Both the position numbers and the translations under genes were made by a program. Positions 11,745-21,821 of a stretch of DNA of 64,000 nucleotides are shown piece by piece; positions within the stretch are counted from its first letter, which is position 1; every line of letters starts with the position of its first letter. Origin of the DNA: Ottelia alismoides (taxonomy: Eukaryota; Streptophyta; Magnoliopsida; Alismatales; Hydrocharitaceae); contig JAZKJV010000611.1 of assembly GCA_037367405.1 (NCBI GenBank), forward strand, positions 248,001 to 312,000, written 5' to 3'. Under the pieces are notes generated by a model. The model did no database searches and was not told the origin of the DNA. It was given only the letters and a program-made list of their open reading frames with translations.

Positions 11745-13682
11745 TCAAAAGCCTCCACCTGCTCCATAACCATAACCAGAGCCTGACCCATGGCCAAAGC
11801 CCCCTCCTCCACCACCACCTCCACCACCTCCTCCACCGCCCCTTCCATTTCCACCAAGTCCATAACCAGAGCCACTTCCAGAGCCATAGCCATGTCCTCC
11901 TCCTGCACCTTCTCCACCACCACCACCACCTCCTCCTCCTCCACCACCACCACCATTAGCACCATAACCTGAGCCATGCCCAGAACCAAAACCATAGCCG
12001 CTTCCCCCACCATAACCACCACCAATGCCATACCCACCTCCTCCACCGTTACCACCACCAAGACCGAAGCCCGAGCCCTTACCGAATCCGTATCCAGCAC
12101 CACTTCCAGTTCCTACGCCACCACCGTATCCACTTCCAGATCCACCACCTCCTCTTCCAAACCCACCTCCAACACCATATCCATGACCACCACCAAATCC
12201 GCTACCGTATCCAACACTACCTCCTGTACCCTTACTGCCTCCACTCCCAACACCTGCACCACCCCCGCCCCCTTCGTTTCCTCCACCTGAACCTCCACCG
12301 AAGCCTGATCCAGATCCATAACCAGAACCAGAGGCAGAGCCTGCACCTCCTCCACCTCCACTACCAGCCCCCCCACCACTTCCTCCTCCACCGGCACCTC
12401 CACCCCCACCCCCACCCTTTCCACTACCTACACCGCCTCCTTGTCCATAACCATATCCACTTCCAGATCCGGTGCCAGAGCCACTGCCACTGCCACTGCC
12501 TCCTCCTCCTCCTCCTCCACTACCTCCTCCACCCCCTCCACCTTTTCCTCCTCCACCACCAGAGCCTGATCCAGATCCACTACCATATCCAGAGCCAGAG
12601 CCAGAGCCTCCTCCCCTTCCTCCTCCTCCTCCTCCTCCGCCTCCTCCTCCTCCTCCTCCACCACCACCGGCACCTCCTCCGCTCTTTCCTCCACCGAAGC
12701 CCAATCCACTACCAGAGCCAGACCCCCCACCATTTCCTCCACTCCCACCCTTCCCGCCACCCGAACCTGAACCATTTCCACTGCCAGAACCAAAGCCCCC
12801 GCCACTTCCTCCACCTCCACTCTTTCCTCCTCCTCCACCAGATCCAGATCCACTACCGTAACCAGAGCCTCCTCCTGTTCCTCCTCCTCCTCCGCCTCCT
12901 CCTCCGGCTCCACCACCACCGCTAGCACCTCCTCCGCTCTTTCCTCCACCATAGCCTGATCCGCTACCATAGCCAGATCCTCCACCATTTCCTCCGCCTC
13001 CACCCCCACCCTTCCCGCCACCCGAACCTGATCCATTTCCACTCCCAAAACCTGAGCCCCCACCGCCTCCTCCACCAGAACCTAATCCAGATCCACTACC
13101 GGAGCCTGAGCCTCCACCACTACCTCCTCCACCCCTTCCACCACTGCCTCCTCCTCCCCCTCCACCACTGCCTCCTCCTCCTCCCGTTCCTCCTCCAGCA
13201 CCTCCACCGTATCCCGATCCATATCCGGAGCCAGTACCCCCACCACTTGCTCCCCCACCACCCCCTCCTCCCCCACCTCCACCTCCTCCAATTCCTCCAC
13301 CAAATCCACGACCAAATCCGAAACCCCCGCCCTTCCCTCCTCCGCTCCCACCACCTCCACTGAAGCCTTCCCCGTATCCTAAGCCGTACCCGCCACCTGA
13401 CCCATAGCCAAAGCCTCCACCGACACCTCCACCGATGCCGCCCCCTGTACCACCACCCCCTCCTCCGCCTCCTCCTCCTCCTCCTCCTCCTCCGCTTCCT
13501 CCAGCAACACCTCCGCCGTATCCAGAGCCTGAACCATATCCCGAACCGTATCCTCCGCCTGTACCACCACCACCTCCGCCTCCTCCACCGCCGCCGCCGC
13601 CAAACTGCATGAGAATTCTCGTCGCGGAGGTGATGCCCAAGAAGAGCATCAACAACAGAGCGATAGATGAAACTTTAGCCAT
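11745..13682 (-). CDS. Secreted glycine-rich protein, probable cell-wall structural protein (645 aa)
   Basis: An uninterrupted single-exon frame. The first ATG is at 13682; the open frame extends two codons upstream but without an ATG. The protein starts MAKVSSIALLL, a hydrophobic signal peptide ending near Ala20, followed by TRILMQF. The rest is almost wholly glycine with Ser, Tyr and a few Lys, Asn, Ala, Thr, Phe and Leu, arranged as GGGX, GYGSGSG and poly-Gly runs. I see no cysteine and no RNA-binding domain. This fits the structural wall-protein class, where Tyr in GYG contexts may become cross-linked; function is inferred from family and composition. Internal blocks repeat: a KGGG...FGSG.NGSGSGGG segment recurs about 255-261 bp apart (12679/12934 and 12748/13009). 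A TATA box lies upstream and AATAAA downstream. At 645 residues it is long for the class. Confidence 0.85.
   Translation of the reverse strand: MAKVSSIALLLMLFLGITSATRILMQFGGGGGGGGGGGGGTGGGYGSGYGSGSGYGGGVAGGSGGGGGGGGGGGGGGGTGGGIGGGVGGGFGYGSGGGYGLGYGEGFSGGGGSGGGKGGGFGFGRGFGGGIGGGGGGGGGGGGGASGGGTGSGYGSGYGGGAGGGTGGGGGSGGGGGGGSGGRGGGGSGGGSGSGSGSGLGSGGGGGGGSGFGSGNGSGSGGGKGGGGGGGNGGGSGYGSGSGYGGGKSGGGASGGGGAGGGGGGGGGTGGGSGYGSGSGSGGGGGKSGGGGSGGGFGSGSGNGSGSGGGKGGSGGNGGGSGSGSGLGFGGGKSGGGAGGGGGGGGGGGGGGGGGRGGGSGSGSGYGSGSGSGSGGGGGKGGGGGGGSGGGGGGGSGSGSGSGTGSGSGYGYGQGGGVGSGKGGGGGGGAGGGGSGGGAGSGGGGGAGSASGSGYGSGSGFGGGSGGGNEGGGGGAGVGSGGSKGTGGSVGYGSGFGGGHGYGVGGGFGRGGGGSGSGYGGGVGTGSGAGYGFGKGSGFGLGGGNGGGGGYGIGGGYGGGSGYGFGSGHGSGYGANGGGGGGGGGGGGGGEGAGGGHGYGSGSGSGYGLGGNGRGGGGGGGGGGGGGGFGHGSGSGYGYGAGGGF
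12660..13060 (-). repeat. Internal ~255-261 bp tandem duplication in the glycine-rich gene
   Basis: The plus-strand words CCGCTCTTTCCTCCACC (12679 and 12934) and CCCTTCCCGCCACCCGAACC (12748 and 13009) recur with 255-261 bp spacing. They encode repeated Lys-containing blocks within the glycine array. The small difference in spacing shows added length change in the poly-Gly codons. Confidence 0.65.
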
Positions 13683-13733
13683 TCTCACCGACTCGATCGA
13701 TTGCTTGTCTATCGAGGCAATGGATTCAATCTC

Positions 13734-13741
13734 TATTTATA
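13734..13741 (-). promoter_or_regulatory. TATA box of the glycine-rich protein gene
   Basis: TATAAATA on the minus strand, 52-59 nt upstream of the ATG at 13682. That predicts a start of transcription near 13705 and a very short 5' leader. Confidence 0.75.
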
Positions 13742-14457
13742 CTGCAAGATCGGGTTAGCATAATCGATTTATTTTCAGGGGAATACGTGAGTGCATCACT
13801 CCGGCAAATCAGCATGTTCGATCGTGGCGAACTCAAATAAATTACTAACAGAATAGAATGAAATATTTATTTAAGGCAGCCATTTCTATATATACTTGCA
13901 CAATATTTAACTCACGTCCACGTACCCAGTTTCAATCACTTCCCGCGCAATTGATTTGTTTATCAAGATTTGGAACAATGGAATTAGATATATATTTACG
14001 GGCCGTAAATATCAAGATTTGGAACAACGGAAAACTCACGGCTCGTGAAATCATGGATGATAGAATACCTACATTCTTCATATATGCCATGCCATGCATG
14101 AGGGTGCTTGACTTCAATAAATATTCGTGGTAAATTCCATGTGTGACGCCAATTTCATTACGTCGGGATAATAAAAGCCGAATTTTAGTTAACTTTGAGC
14201 TGGTCACGGATGATAGGTTCAGATCCAGATATTTTACGTGTGATAGGTTCAGATCTAGACATTTTCCATGTGAATATGATGCTCTTAAGCGGCTAGTTGA
14301 TCATACTGGCTGCATCCACATTTTTGATGCGTAACCTTTTGTCTGTGACAGTGGATCCGATCACATGCATGTTTAGCATTACTCTCCCACATCCATGCAT
14401 ACAAAATTCCATTGCGATACGACGGTAAGATCGTTGATTCCAAACTTTGTGTTACAA
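13742..14457. promoter_or_regulatory. Shared intergenic region between two divergent promoters
   Basis: No coding sequence. It lies between the glycine-rich gene's TATA box (minus) and a second TATA box on the plus strand at 14458. It holds three RY motifs (CATGCATG at 14093-14100 and 14364-14371, CATGCAT at 14394-14400), an ACGTGT core near 14236, a repeated phrase ATCAAGATTTGGAACAA near 13962 and 14010, and a 30-bp tandem repeat. RY motifs are bound by seed B3 factors (ABI3/FUS3/LEC2 family); use here is inferred. Confidence 0.45.
14212..14271. repeat. 30-bp tandem repeat, two copies
   Basis: GATAGGTTCAGATC at 14212 recurs at 14242. The two 30-bp units differ at a few positions. It lies in the promoter-like interval. 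Confidence 0.75.
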
Positions 14458-14465
14458 TATAAAAG
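14458..14465 (+). promoter_or_regulatory. Orphan plus-strand TATA box
   Basis: TATAAAAG in the context AATATAAAAGGCCGCC, preceded by two RY motifs within 95 bp. The stretch after it (14466-14540) is A/C-rich with a CATCCATAATTAAAC stretch, like a plant 5' leader. No coding region follows: retrotransposon sequence begins by about 14640. This looks like the promoter of a gene lost or displaced by the insertion nest. Confidence 0.4.
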
Positions 14466-15259
14466 GCCGCCAAAAGCATCCATAATTAAACTTCCCTTAT
14501 CCTTGATCTAAGCACATATAATCATTGTGATATGATTTTTAGTGTTTTTTAATTGTTCCCTTTTTAACTTTTGTAATACCAGTTATACTCCTCTTTTGTA
14601 ATGAGTTGGTTTTAATTTATTTGAAAATGTAACAAGTGTTGCTAAAACCCGTCAATCCCAGAATCAATAAAAAATATTTATTCTAAGTGAAGAATTTGCT
14701 AACTATTAACCTGGTATAGCTTCCATAGTCAAACAGAAGGAGGCAATTGTTTTTACAAGGATTGTTGATTATAAAAATTGATAAAGATTTTTAATTCCTT
14801 TTTCTTATTTTAATTTGTTTTTAATGGATTTTATGAATTCTTGTGAGTTTTATATTTATTTCATTCTCAAATGTTTTATATTTTTTTTCTATTTTTAATT
14901 GATTTTATTTTACAAAATTTTATATATTTTTTAATTTTGAAAATCAATTTATGAATCTAATATATACAAAAAATAAATAAAATTCTTTTTATATTTTTAA
15001 AATAGATGAAAAATCTAAAAAACAAATATTTTTTTTGTGTTTTAATGTTTTTTACTGTTTATGTTGATTTTAAGGTATTTTTGTACCCTTTTATGGATTT
15101 TTTTTCCAGATTTAAGATTGAAAACAATTTTTTTTCAAAAAATAACCTGTTATTTTGTTATTTTTAAAATAGAAATAGATTAATTAAATCTAAAGACTAA
15201 TTTTATACATACGAATTTTTATTAAGCTTTCAAATAGTACCAAATTTGTATTTTTGTGA

Positions 15260-16140
15260 TTGAAACCTAGTTGTAGGACTGCTTGACGATATATTAAGGC
15301 CAAACAATTAATTACCTTTGCATGCACCTATAGTTGACATTTGGACTTAGTCAAAATTTGAATTTCTTCTCACTTAGTCTTAGAACCACGTAATGCGAGT
15401 CCTCCATACATCGCTTGCAAGACCCACTGTGGTAGGCACAGACAAGACTCCAAGACCAGACCCTTAGGTTCTATTCTAAGTCATTAGCATTGGTTCTTCA
15501 TGTTAATAGTAGTTTTTCATCTAAGACTATTTCATCGATTGCATTGCATATATATAGGTTTCAATTCTGCTTAGCATCCTTACATGTAGAGTGTTGGAGG
15601 CAAGGTGAGCATTCCTCTAGCATACATCATCGATTTGCTGATTGCATTGCTTTTCCAACTCTCTCCCTCTAATTTTGATCACCTAGGTGCTAAGTAAAAT
15701 TAACTCCTCGATAGGCGCATGCCTTTCTTTTAAAAAATCCAAAAAAGTGATAACAATAAAATTGGGTCTACTAATATTACTGGACCCTAAAATACATCGG
15801 AAAGAAAAATATTTATCTTGGGACGAATAATCCCCTCACTGTCTTCATTTTACTTGCTCGTGTATATACTAAGGTTAGTGCCCAAATCCCATAAGCCAAC
15901 CTAAGTGTTTGTACAATTTTTGACTTCTCACCTAAACTCTAAAACATACAAGATAAAAAGACCGAATTTTCACAGTCTTCACCGAGTTGAGTAGGTGAAT
16001 TGAAGGGTTTGTTTTGTGTGAGTTTGTTTGTTTTGTTTGCATCCTATAGAAATAAAAGGATAAGAAATAAAATACGATACTGTCAATTGTATTTTTGCAA
16101 AAAAGATAAGTACATGGTATTCTGTGCAAATAACCCAAAG
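15260..16140 (+). mobile_element. Reversed leader fragment (E1) inside LTR D
   Basis: Opposite in orientation to LTR D. It shares ordered blocks with the leaders of other plus-strand gypsy elements here: GGCCAAAC and GCACCTATAGTTGAC (about 15297-15340; compare 25863), CATGTAGAGTGTTGGAG (about 15585; compare 26078) and the stretch CTAAGTGTTTGTACAA...GGTGAATTGAAGGGTTT (about 15900-16010; compare the reverse complement of 56650-56800). It has no LTRs of its own. Confidence 0.6.
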
Positions 16141-17261
16141 TTTTACACTAAATTACAAACTTCTAGCATTAAATAGAAATAAAGGAAGTTGGCAGGGCTC
16201 CCTTGCAATTTTCCCACCTTACATGGGGGACCAAATGAGGTGAGCTGGCATGGACCTTAATATAATACACAATAAGTTTAGGGTGTTGGTGAAAACTTTA
16301 CAAAAAAATAGACACACTTAAATATTTACAAGGGTGAGTAATAAATACAAAAAAATGGCGAGAAACTTGAATGTTTACCCAATATAGTGCTCCATCCAAC
16401 GACACATCTCGCTTTACTTGGACACGCACTACATGTTGGACGACTAATACCCCTTTGTAGCTCAACAACCAAGATTAGATCTCGCAAGGGATATGATGGT
16501 GGTTGGCGCTCAAGATCCAACAATGGTTGTGCAATCTAGGCAAGGGACAAGATTTGACGGTGTATGGTGCTCTTGGAAGAATATAGAAGAAGGCAGTGCA
16601 AGGGCTCCTTCTTCCAAAGACTACGCTCGGCTCCATCCACCTGGAGGACTCGCGGAGGTTTTGAAGTGAAGCTGAGGCTCTCTCACGTCGAATGATGGTA
16701 CAAAAGGGATCTGGACCTCGTTGAAGAGATGTTTGGAAGTTGAGGCGCTTCTCTCAAGGAACATGCATGGTTAGATCAGACAAATAAAAAATAAGTCTCA
16801 CGGGTTGTTATTAAGCAAATTTAGTGCAAAATGGCACAAAGTGGAGCATATCTAGCGAAATGGCGGAAGGAGTTGGTCGGGCTTGCTCCACGATGAATCA
16901 GGATGGTCTAGGTGTGTAGGAAGGCAAAGAAGGTAATGAGGAAGGTAATGGAGGCATTGCGAGGTCGGAACAGTGGCTAGACGGATGGAAACGAAGACCG
17001 GAGCTCTAAAGCTTTAGTGGATTACAAATAAAAAATTTAAACTAAACACGACAATAAAGTCATGAAGCAAAAATAGAAATCAAAGCTACAACGAAAATCT
17101 ACCTAGAAAAGTAAATAAAAGAGGTAGCTCTTACCTGGAGACTAAAGAGCAGGAACCCTCACCAATGGAACTCTGGCTAAGTGTGGATCACCTCCTCTCC
17201 ATCTCACACATGCTGCAAATCACTCTAGGAGGATGCTGACACCATTCTCAACTCGATTTTG

Positions 17262-17266
17262 GATAG
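17262..17266. repeat. Target-site duplication of solo LTR B, left copy
   Basis: GATAG, identical to 20741-20745 on the other side of solo LTR B. Confidence 0.8.
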
Positions 17267-20200
17267 TGATGTCTGAGAAAATTCGTGATGTGACTAAGGT
17301 GGAATATAAATATGCAATGTCGTTGTCCCTAGTCAATCGATTTGGCCAACGAGAAAAATGTATAAAACCACATTAAAGAAAATCAATCAATTTAAAGTAA
17401 TGTAAGCGGTCTTCGCTATTTAATTTACCTAGTATAGCGACCACAGTCGAACACAAGGAGCACGATTGAAAAACTAAGTAGTCAAATTCCAAAGTAAAAT
17501 AAAATGAATTTTTAGTGATTTTTCATTTTCATTTTTTTAATTTGCAAATAAGAATAATATGCACAAGGGAAGAAATACACACACCACACTCTTTTGTATT
17601 TTTCAAAATATTCAGAATTGTTCAGAAAATTGCAGGAATTTTTTTGTGTTTTATAGGTTTTAAAATATTTTTGGTAATTTTTATAGAATTTTCAGATGTT
17701 TTTGTATTTTTTAAAAAATCAAACAGTGACAAATTTGATAAAACAGTGCACAACCTGCAGTAATTTGCAACTTAAATATTTTAAGTGCCCAAAACTCTTG
17801 GGAATTTTTTTATTCTGAAATATAGACAAATATCTACACACAGGATCTTAAATCACTATATTTGAATTTTTCCAGAATTTTCTACAATTTTTCTAAGATT
17901 TTTAATATTTTATCATTTTTGGGTTTTATAATTAATTAATGCGTGAAATTTGGATAGAAAATAAAAAACAATAAAATACATCTAATCTTATTTGAATATT
18001 CAAATTTTTATGATTTTCCAACTTTCAGGTAGAGAAGATGACATAATTTTTGATTTTTTGAAAATAGCAAATAAAAACGAAATGCAATGAAAATTTTAAA
18101 CAATGATCATACACTTATCAGGAACATAACAAGATTTTTCCATAATTTATTGAGCAATAAAAAATTTATTTCAATGAAAAGAGCAAGCAAATTAAAGTCT
18201 AGATATACATGGATTGAAACACAATTATTTAACATGTTTGCATTAAAACATAACAAGAAATAAGCTTGTGGGTAAAAGTGCAAATTACCCAAGTAAGGCA
18301 CGTGACTTGAAGGCTGGTGGGGACTGTTTTGCAATTTCAGAAAATCCTAGATGCATCGATGCAATTTGACAAAATTTTTTATTTTAAAAACACCCCTAGG
18401 GGGTACGGCCAAGAGAAGTGGGTGTCACCCCTATTTCCTTCTCGTACAAGTAAGGGGATGCACGGGGGTGCGGTGGTGCAGTGCCTACGCGACCGTGATT
18501 GGCGAGGGCTCGCAGGGGTCGGAGCGCGTTAGGTCATGGTGCGTTGAACTGTCAGGCGGAGGCCAGCGTACCCGTCGATGGAGAAGATCTGGCGGAGGTG
18601 CTCGAGCTGGAGAGCTCTTCGTGCTCTGTTAAAGGACAGGTTGGCTGGAAGGAGCGACAGCGACGGCGTTCAAGAGTGGCGGCTTCAGAGCGGAGGTCGC
18701 GGCTTCAACGGATGTGGAGGAGACATACGCCCCTCCCTGATTGGCGACATGGACTCAAGGGCCTCAGTGGTCGCGGTCAGGCGCTAGCGGGCAGTGGCGC
18801 GCTGTCGTGACGGTAAACGAGAGGATGGGAGGAGCCTGCCGCTCGATAGACGACGAGAGGATGAAGCGACTACTGATTTTAATTTTTTTTATTTTTTTTA
18901 AAAACAAAAACATAAGGAAAGTTTTTTTATATGTTTTTTAAAATAGAACTACAGAGATATTTTTTTATATTTTTTTGGTTTTTTGTAAATTCCTGTAAAA
19001 CAAATGTTAGAAATTGATATTATAATTTCTTATTTTTTATTCTGACAAAATAAATCTTAGAAAAAGAACATTTTTTTAATTTATTCCTGTAACAAGATGA
19101 TTTGAAAAACCGACTCGAGCCCGCTGCTTGGTTCGCAAAAATCAAATAGGAATTAGGGGGCGAGGTTCCAGTGGAGGTGAGGGATCGGAATCGGATCTCC
19201 GGCCACCTTGCATGGACAGAGGTAAGAGATCATGTAAGATAGAATGGAAATGAAGAGATTGAGAGGATGAAATAATGGTCGGTGTTGGATATTGATCGAA
19301 TAAAAAATGAGGATGAAAACTATGGATCTAAAATCTACAACGAAGTTGAAAATAAAAAGTATGCTACGATTATTCTAAAGAAACGAGATAAAAATTGGAT
19401 CTAACCTGAGAGAGTCGGGCGCTGTGATGGCCTCGACGACAACCGATCCACTATTACTGGACAGCTCGGGGGCTGAGCACCTCTATCGACTGACAGAATT
19501 TTCAGGATTGAGGCTTCTTCTCCATTAAAGATTGATCAAAGAATAATGAAGGAAAGAAGACCCATTAAAAAGAAGATGAAATCTAAAAAAACGAGATATT
19601 TACAAAAAGGAAAGTAATTAGTTGTTATTAAAATAAATAAATTATTAAAATAATAAATTAATAATTTAAAATTTTAAAAATAAATTTGGTAATTAATTAA
19701 AATAATTAATTTACGAAAATAATTAGCCACCTTAATGGTGGTTATTTAAGGTAGAAAATCAAATCTTATATACATGGTAGATTTTCAAATCAAATAAATT
19801 AATAAATAATTTGTAATTATATTAATTTAATTAATTAATGCTAGAAATTAATTTTTTTGGTGATTTTTTTCTATAAGGAAATTAGTTATATACAAGTAAT
19901 ATACACATATAGTACATTATACACACAAACAAATAAGGAAATAATTTTTTATTATCTTATTATTTTTATTTTTATCTCTATTTTAAATAATTATAAAATA
20001 TTTACAATTATTTAAATTGTGTAAAAAATAAAGATGAATAAATATATACAATAAATAAATGGTAAAATTACAAAAACGAACCCAGAAAACCGACTTTTCA
20101 ACCGTAACTCCAAAATTATGAAACTACAACCATTTTAAAGATAATTTAATTTATAGTACAATGGAAGTGAGTTTGATTCAATTTGAATTAGTATGGAGCC

Positions 20201-20740
20201 AGAATTGATTTTTCAATTGTCTCTTTACAGCTTTTTCTGAGTGTGGATACTTTTACTTTGTACATGGTTTTACTTTGCAATTATTTTTATTATTTACAAA
20301 ACATTTTTATTTACAAATTTTATTTAAAAAATATTTAATTTGAAGTCAATTTATATACAAATTATATCATGTAAATTTTGTATAAATATACAAGGAATAA
20401 ATTCAAAAGGAAGAATATTTACAAATTATTTTAGGATTTTTGGATTAAAGACCCTATCTTCACTACTTTATTCCTGGTTGATTAGGTCAAGTTTTGACCT
20501 TCTCTCGGGGTTCGGTCAGTCTGCATTTATTTCATAAATACATCCTTTATTTTTATTTTTATTTATTTTATTTTCTTTTTATTTTCTTCTTTATTCTTTT
20601 ATTTGAATATAAGTATTGTTAAAAATGCATAATTAACAAATGCATGCTAAATGATAATTTTATGAAAGTATTTACATGTATTTGACTAAGAAAATGAAGC
20701 TAAAATAAAAGAATAAAGGCGATGAATCATGGATTCATCA
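17267..20740 (-). mobile_element. Solo LTR B of the gypsy family
   Basis: 3474 bp. On the plus strand it begins TGATGTCTGA and ends GGATTCATCA, and is flanked by GATAG on both sides. Family marks present are CCTAGTATAGCGACC near 17432, a GC-rich core at about 18400-18860, the U3 block at about 20450-20520 and the outer palindrome TGATGAATCCATGATTCATC (minus strand). The perfect target-site copy with no interior shows it arose by LTR-LTR recombination after inserting into LTR D. Short open frames in the core are not genes. Confidence 0.85.
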
Positions 20741-20745
20741 GATAG
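20741..20745. repeat. Target-site duplication of solo LTR B, right copy
   Basis: GATAG, matching 17262-17266. Confidence 0.8.
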
Positions 20746-20803
20746 ATCTGAGGTTCCGATGAGAGAGGAAGGATCAAAAATAAAAAAATGGGGGTAAAGC
20801 TCC

Positions 20804-20811
20804 TTATATAT
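20804..20811 (-). promoter_or_regulatory. TATA box of LTR D
   Basis: ATATATAA on the minus strand in the context TGCATATATAAGGAGC, at the position where family LTRs have their TATA box. Confidence 0.45.
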
Positions 20812-21821
20812 GCACAAGCGAGGATGGGTTAAAAATCTAGGGTTTTTCGAGCAGATCGATGCACGGTTGACCAAGGCAATGTCTTGGCATGGAAGATGGA
20901 TGTACATAGGTGACAATTCATGATGAAATCGATGCACCTAGATCAATATATCATGGAGGAGAATCCGAGAAATGGAGTGGTCAGTGTTTGACAGATGTAG
21001 ACCTAGAAAGAGAGGACAATTGACCCGAGGTCAACAGTCCTCAAGACCCATTGGTCCACATCAATCAGATAAGGACAAAACAAAAAAAAGAATAAATAAT
21101 TACAAATAAAATTGTAAATGAATTGACTAAATTAAGTTCAAAAATAAAAAATGTTTATTTTTTATGAAATAATATTATAAATTTTATTTATTTAAACCGA
21201 GTTGTTTACTAGATATTAATTTTTACAAGTATAGTTATATGTATAAAATCCTATATAAGATGTCTTTGATTTTTATTTTGTATTTTATTATTTTATTTAT
21301 ATATTTTTTATATTTCTAACTTATTTAATTTCATATTTACATAATTTTATATATTTTTTCTAATTTTAATTATTTAATTAAATAAATAAGTATAAGTACC
21401 ATACATGCATAGTTTACCTATGTATTATAGTATATAATTTATTTTAATGTATTTTCATGGTTTTATTTTATATTTATTATTTACATGCGTTTCAAATGAT
21501 GTTTACAAGTATATAAAATATAAGAAATCTAAGAATATAAATAATAAATATAATGAATATTTTATATAGGTATACAATACAATAAGGATCCAAAGCCAAC
21601 TTTTACATCTCAACTCCATTTTTAATGAAACACCTTCATTAATTAGATCATCAAATTTTATGATCAATAAAGGTGAGCTTGGTCAATTTTGAGTATGTGT
21701 GGAGGATATACATGTTTGGGAAGTTTTCTTCACAGTTTTTTGTTCTGTATGTCCCTGGAGCACATTTTATTATTTTTATGTGAAATCAATATTGCATTTT
21801 CTTTATATTTTCATGTAAAAT

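Noticed and set aside
12472..12861. Plus-strand open frame rich in poly-proline, extensin-like
   Set aside because: It is the antisense of the glycine-rich gene: Gly codons read backwards give Pro codons. There is no signal peptide or independent promoter. The same applies to 13435-13758 and to the Ser/Thr-rich frames at 11790-12290.
12113..13603. Acidic Glu/Val-rich minus-strand frames across the glycine-rich gene
   Set aside because: These are out-of-frame readings of GGN repeats on the same strand and have no independent support.
17220..17266. Primer site for LTR B (CTGACACCATTCTC)
   Set aside because: The stretch belongs to LTR D. LTR B has a perfect GATAG copy on both sides and no interior, so it is a solo LTR.
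18351..18810. Overlapping open frames in several phases of one strand
   Set aside because: They fall in the GC-rich core of solo LTR B, where stop codons are rare by composition; no domain is visible.
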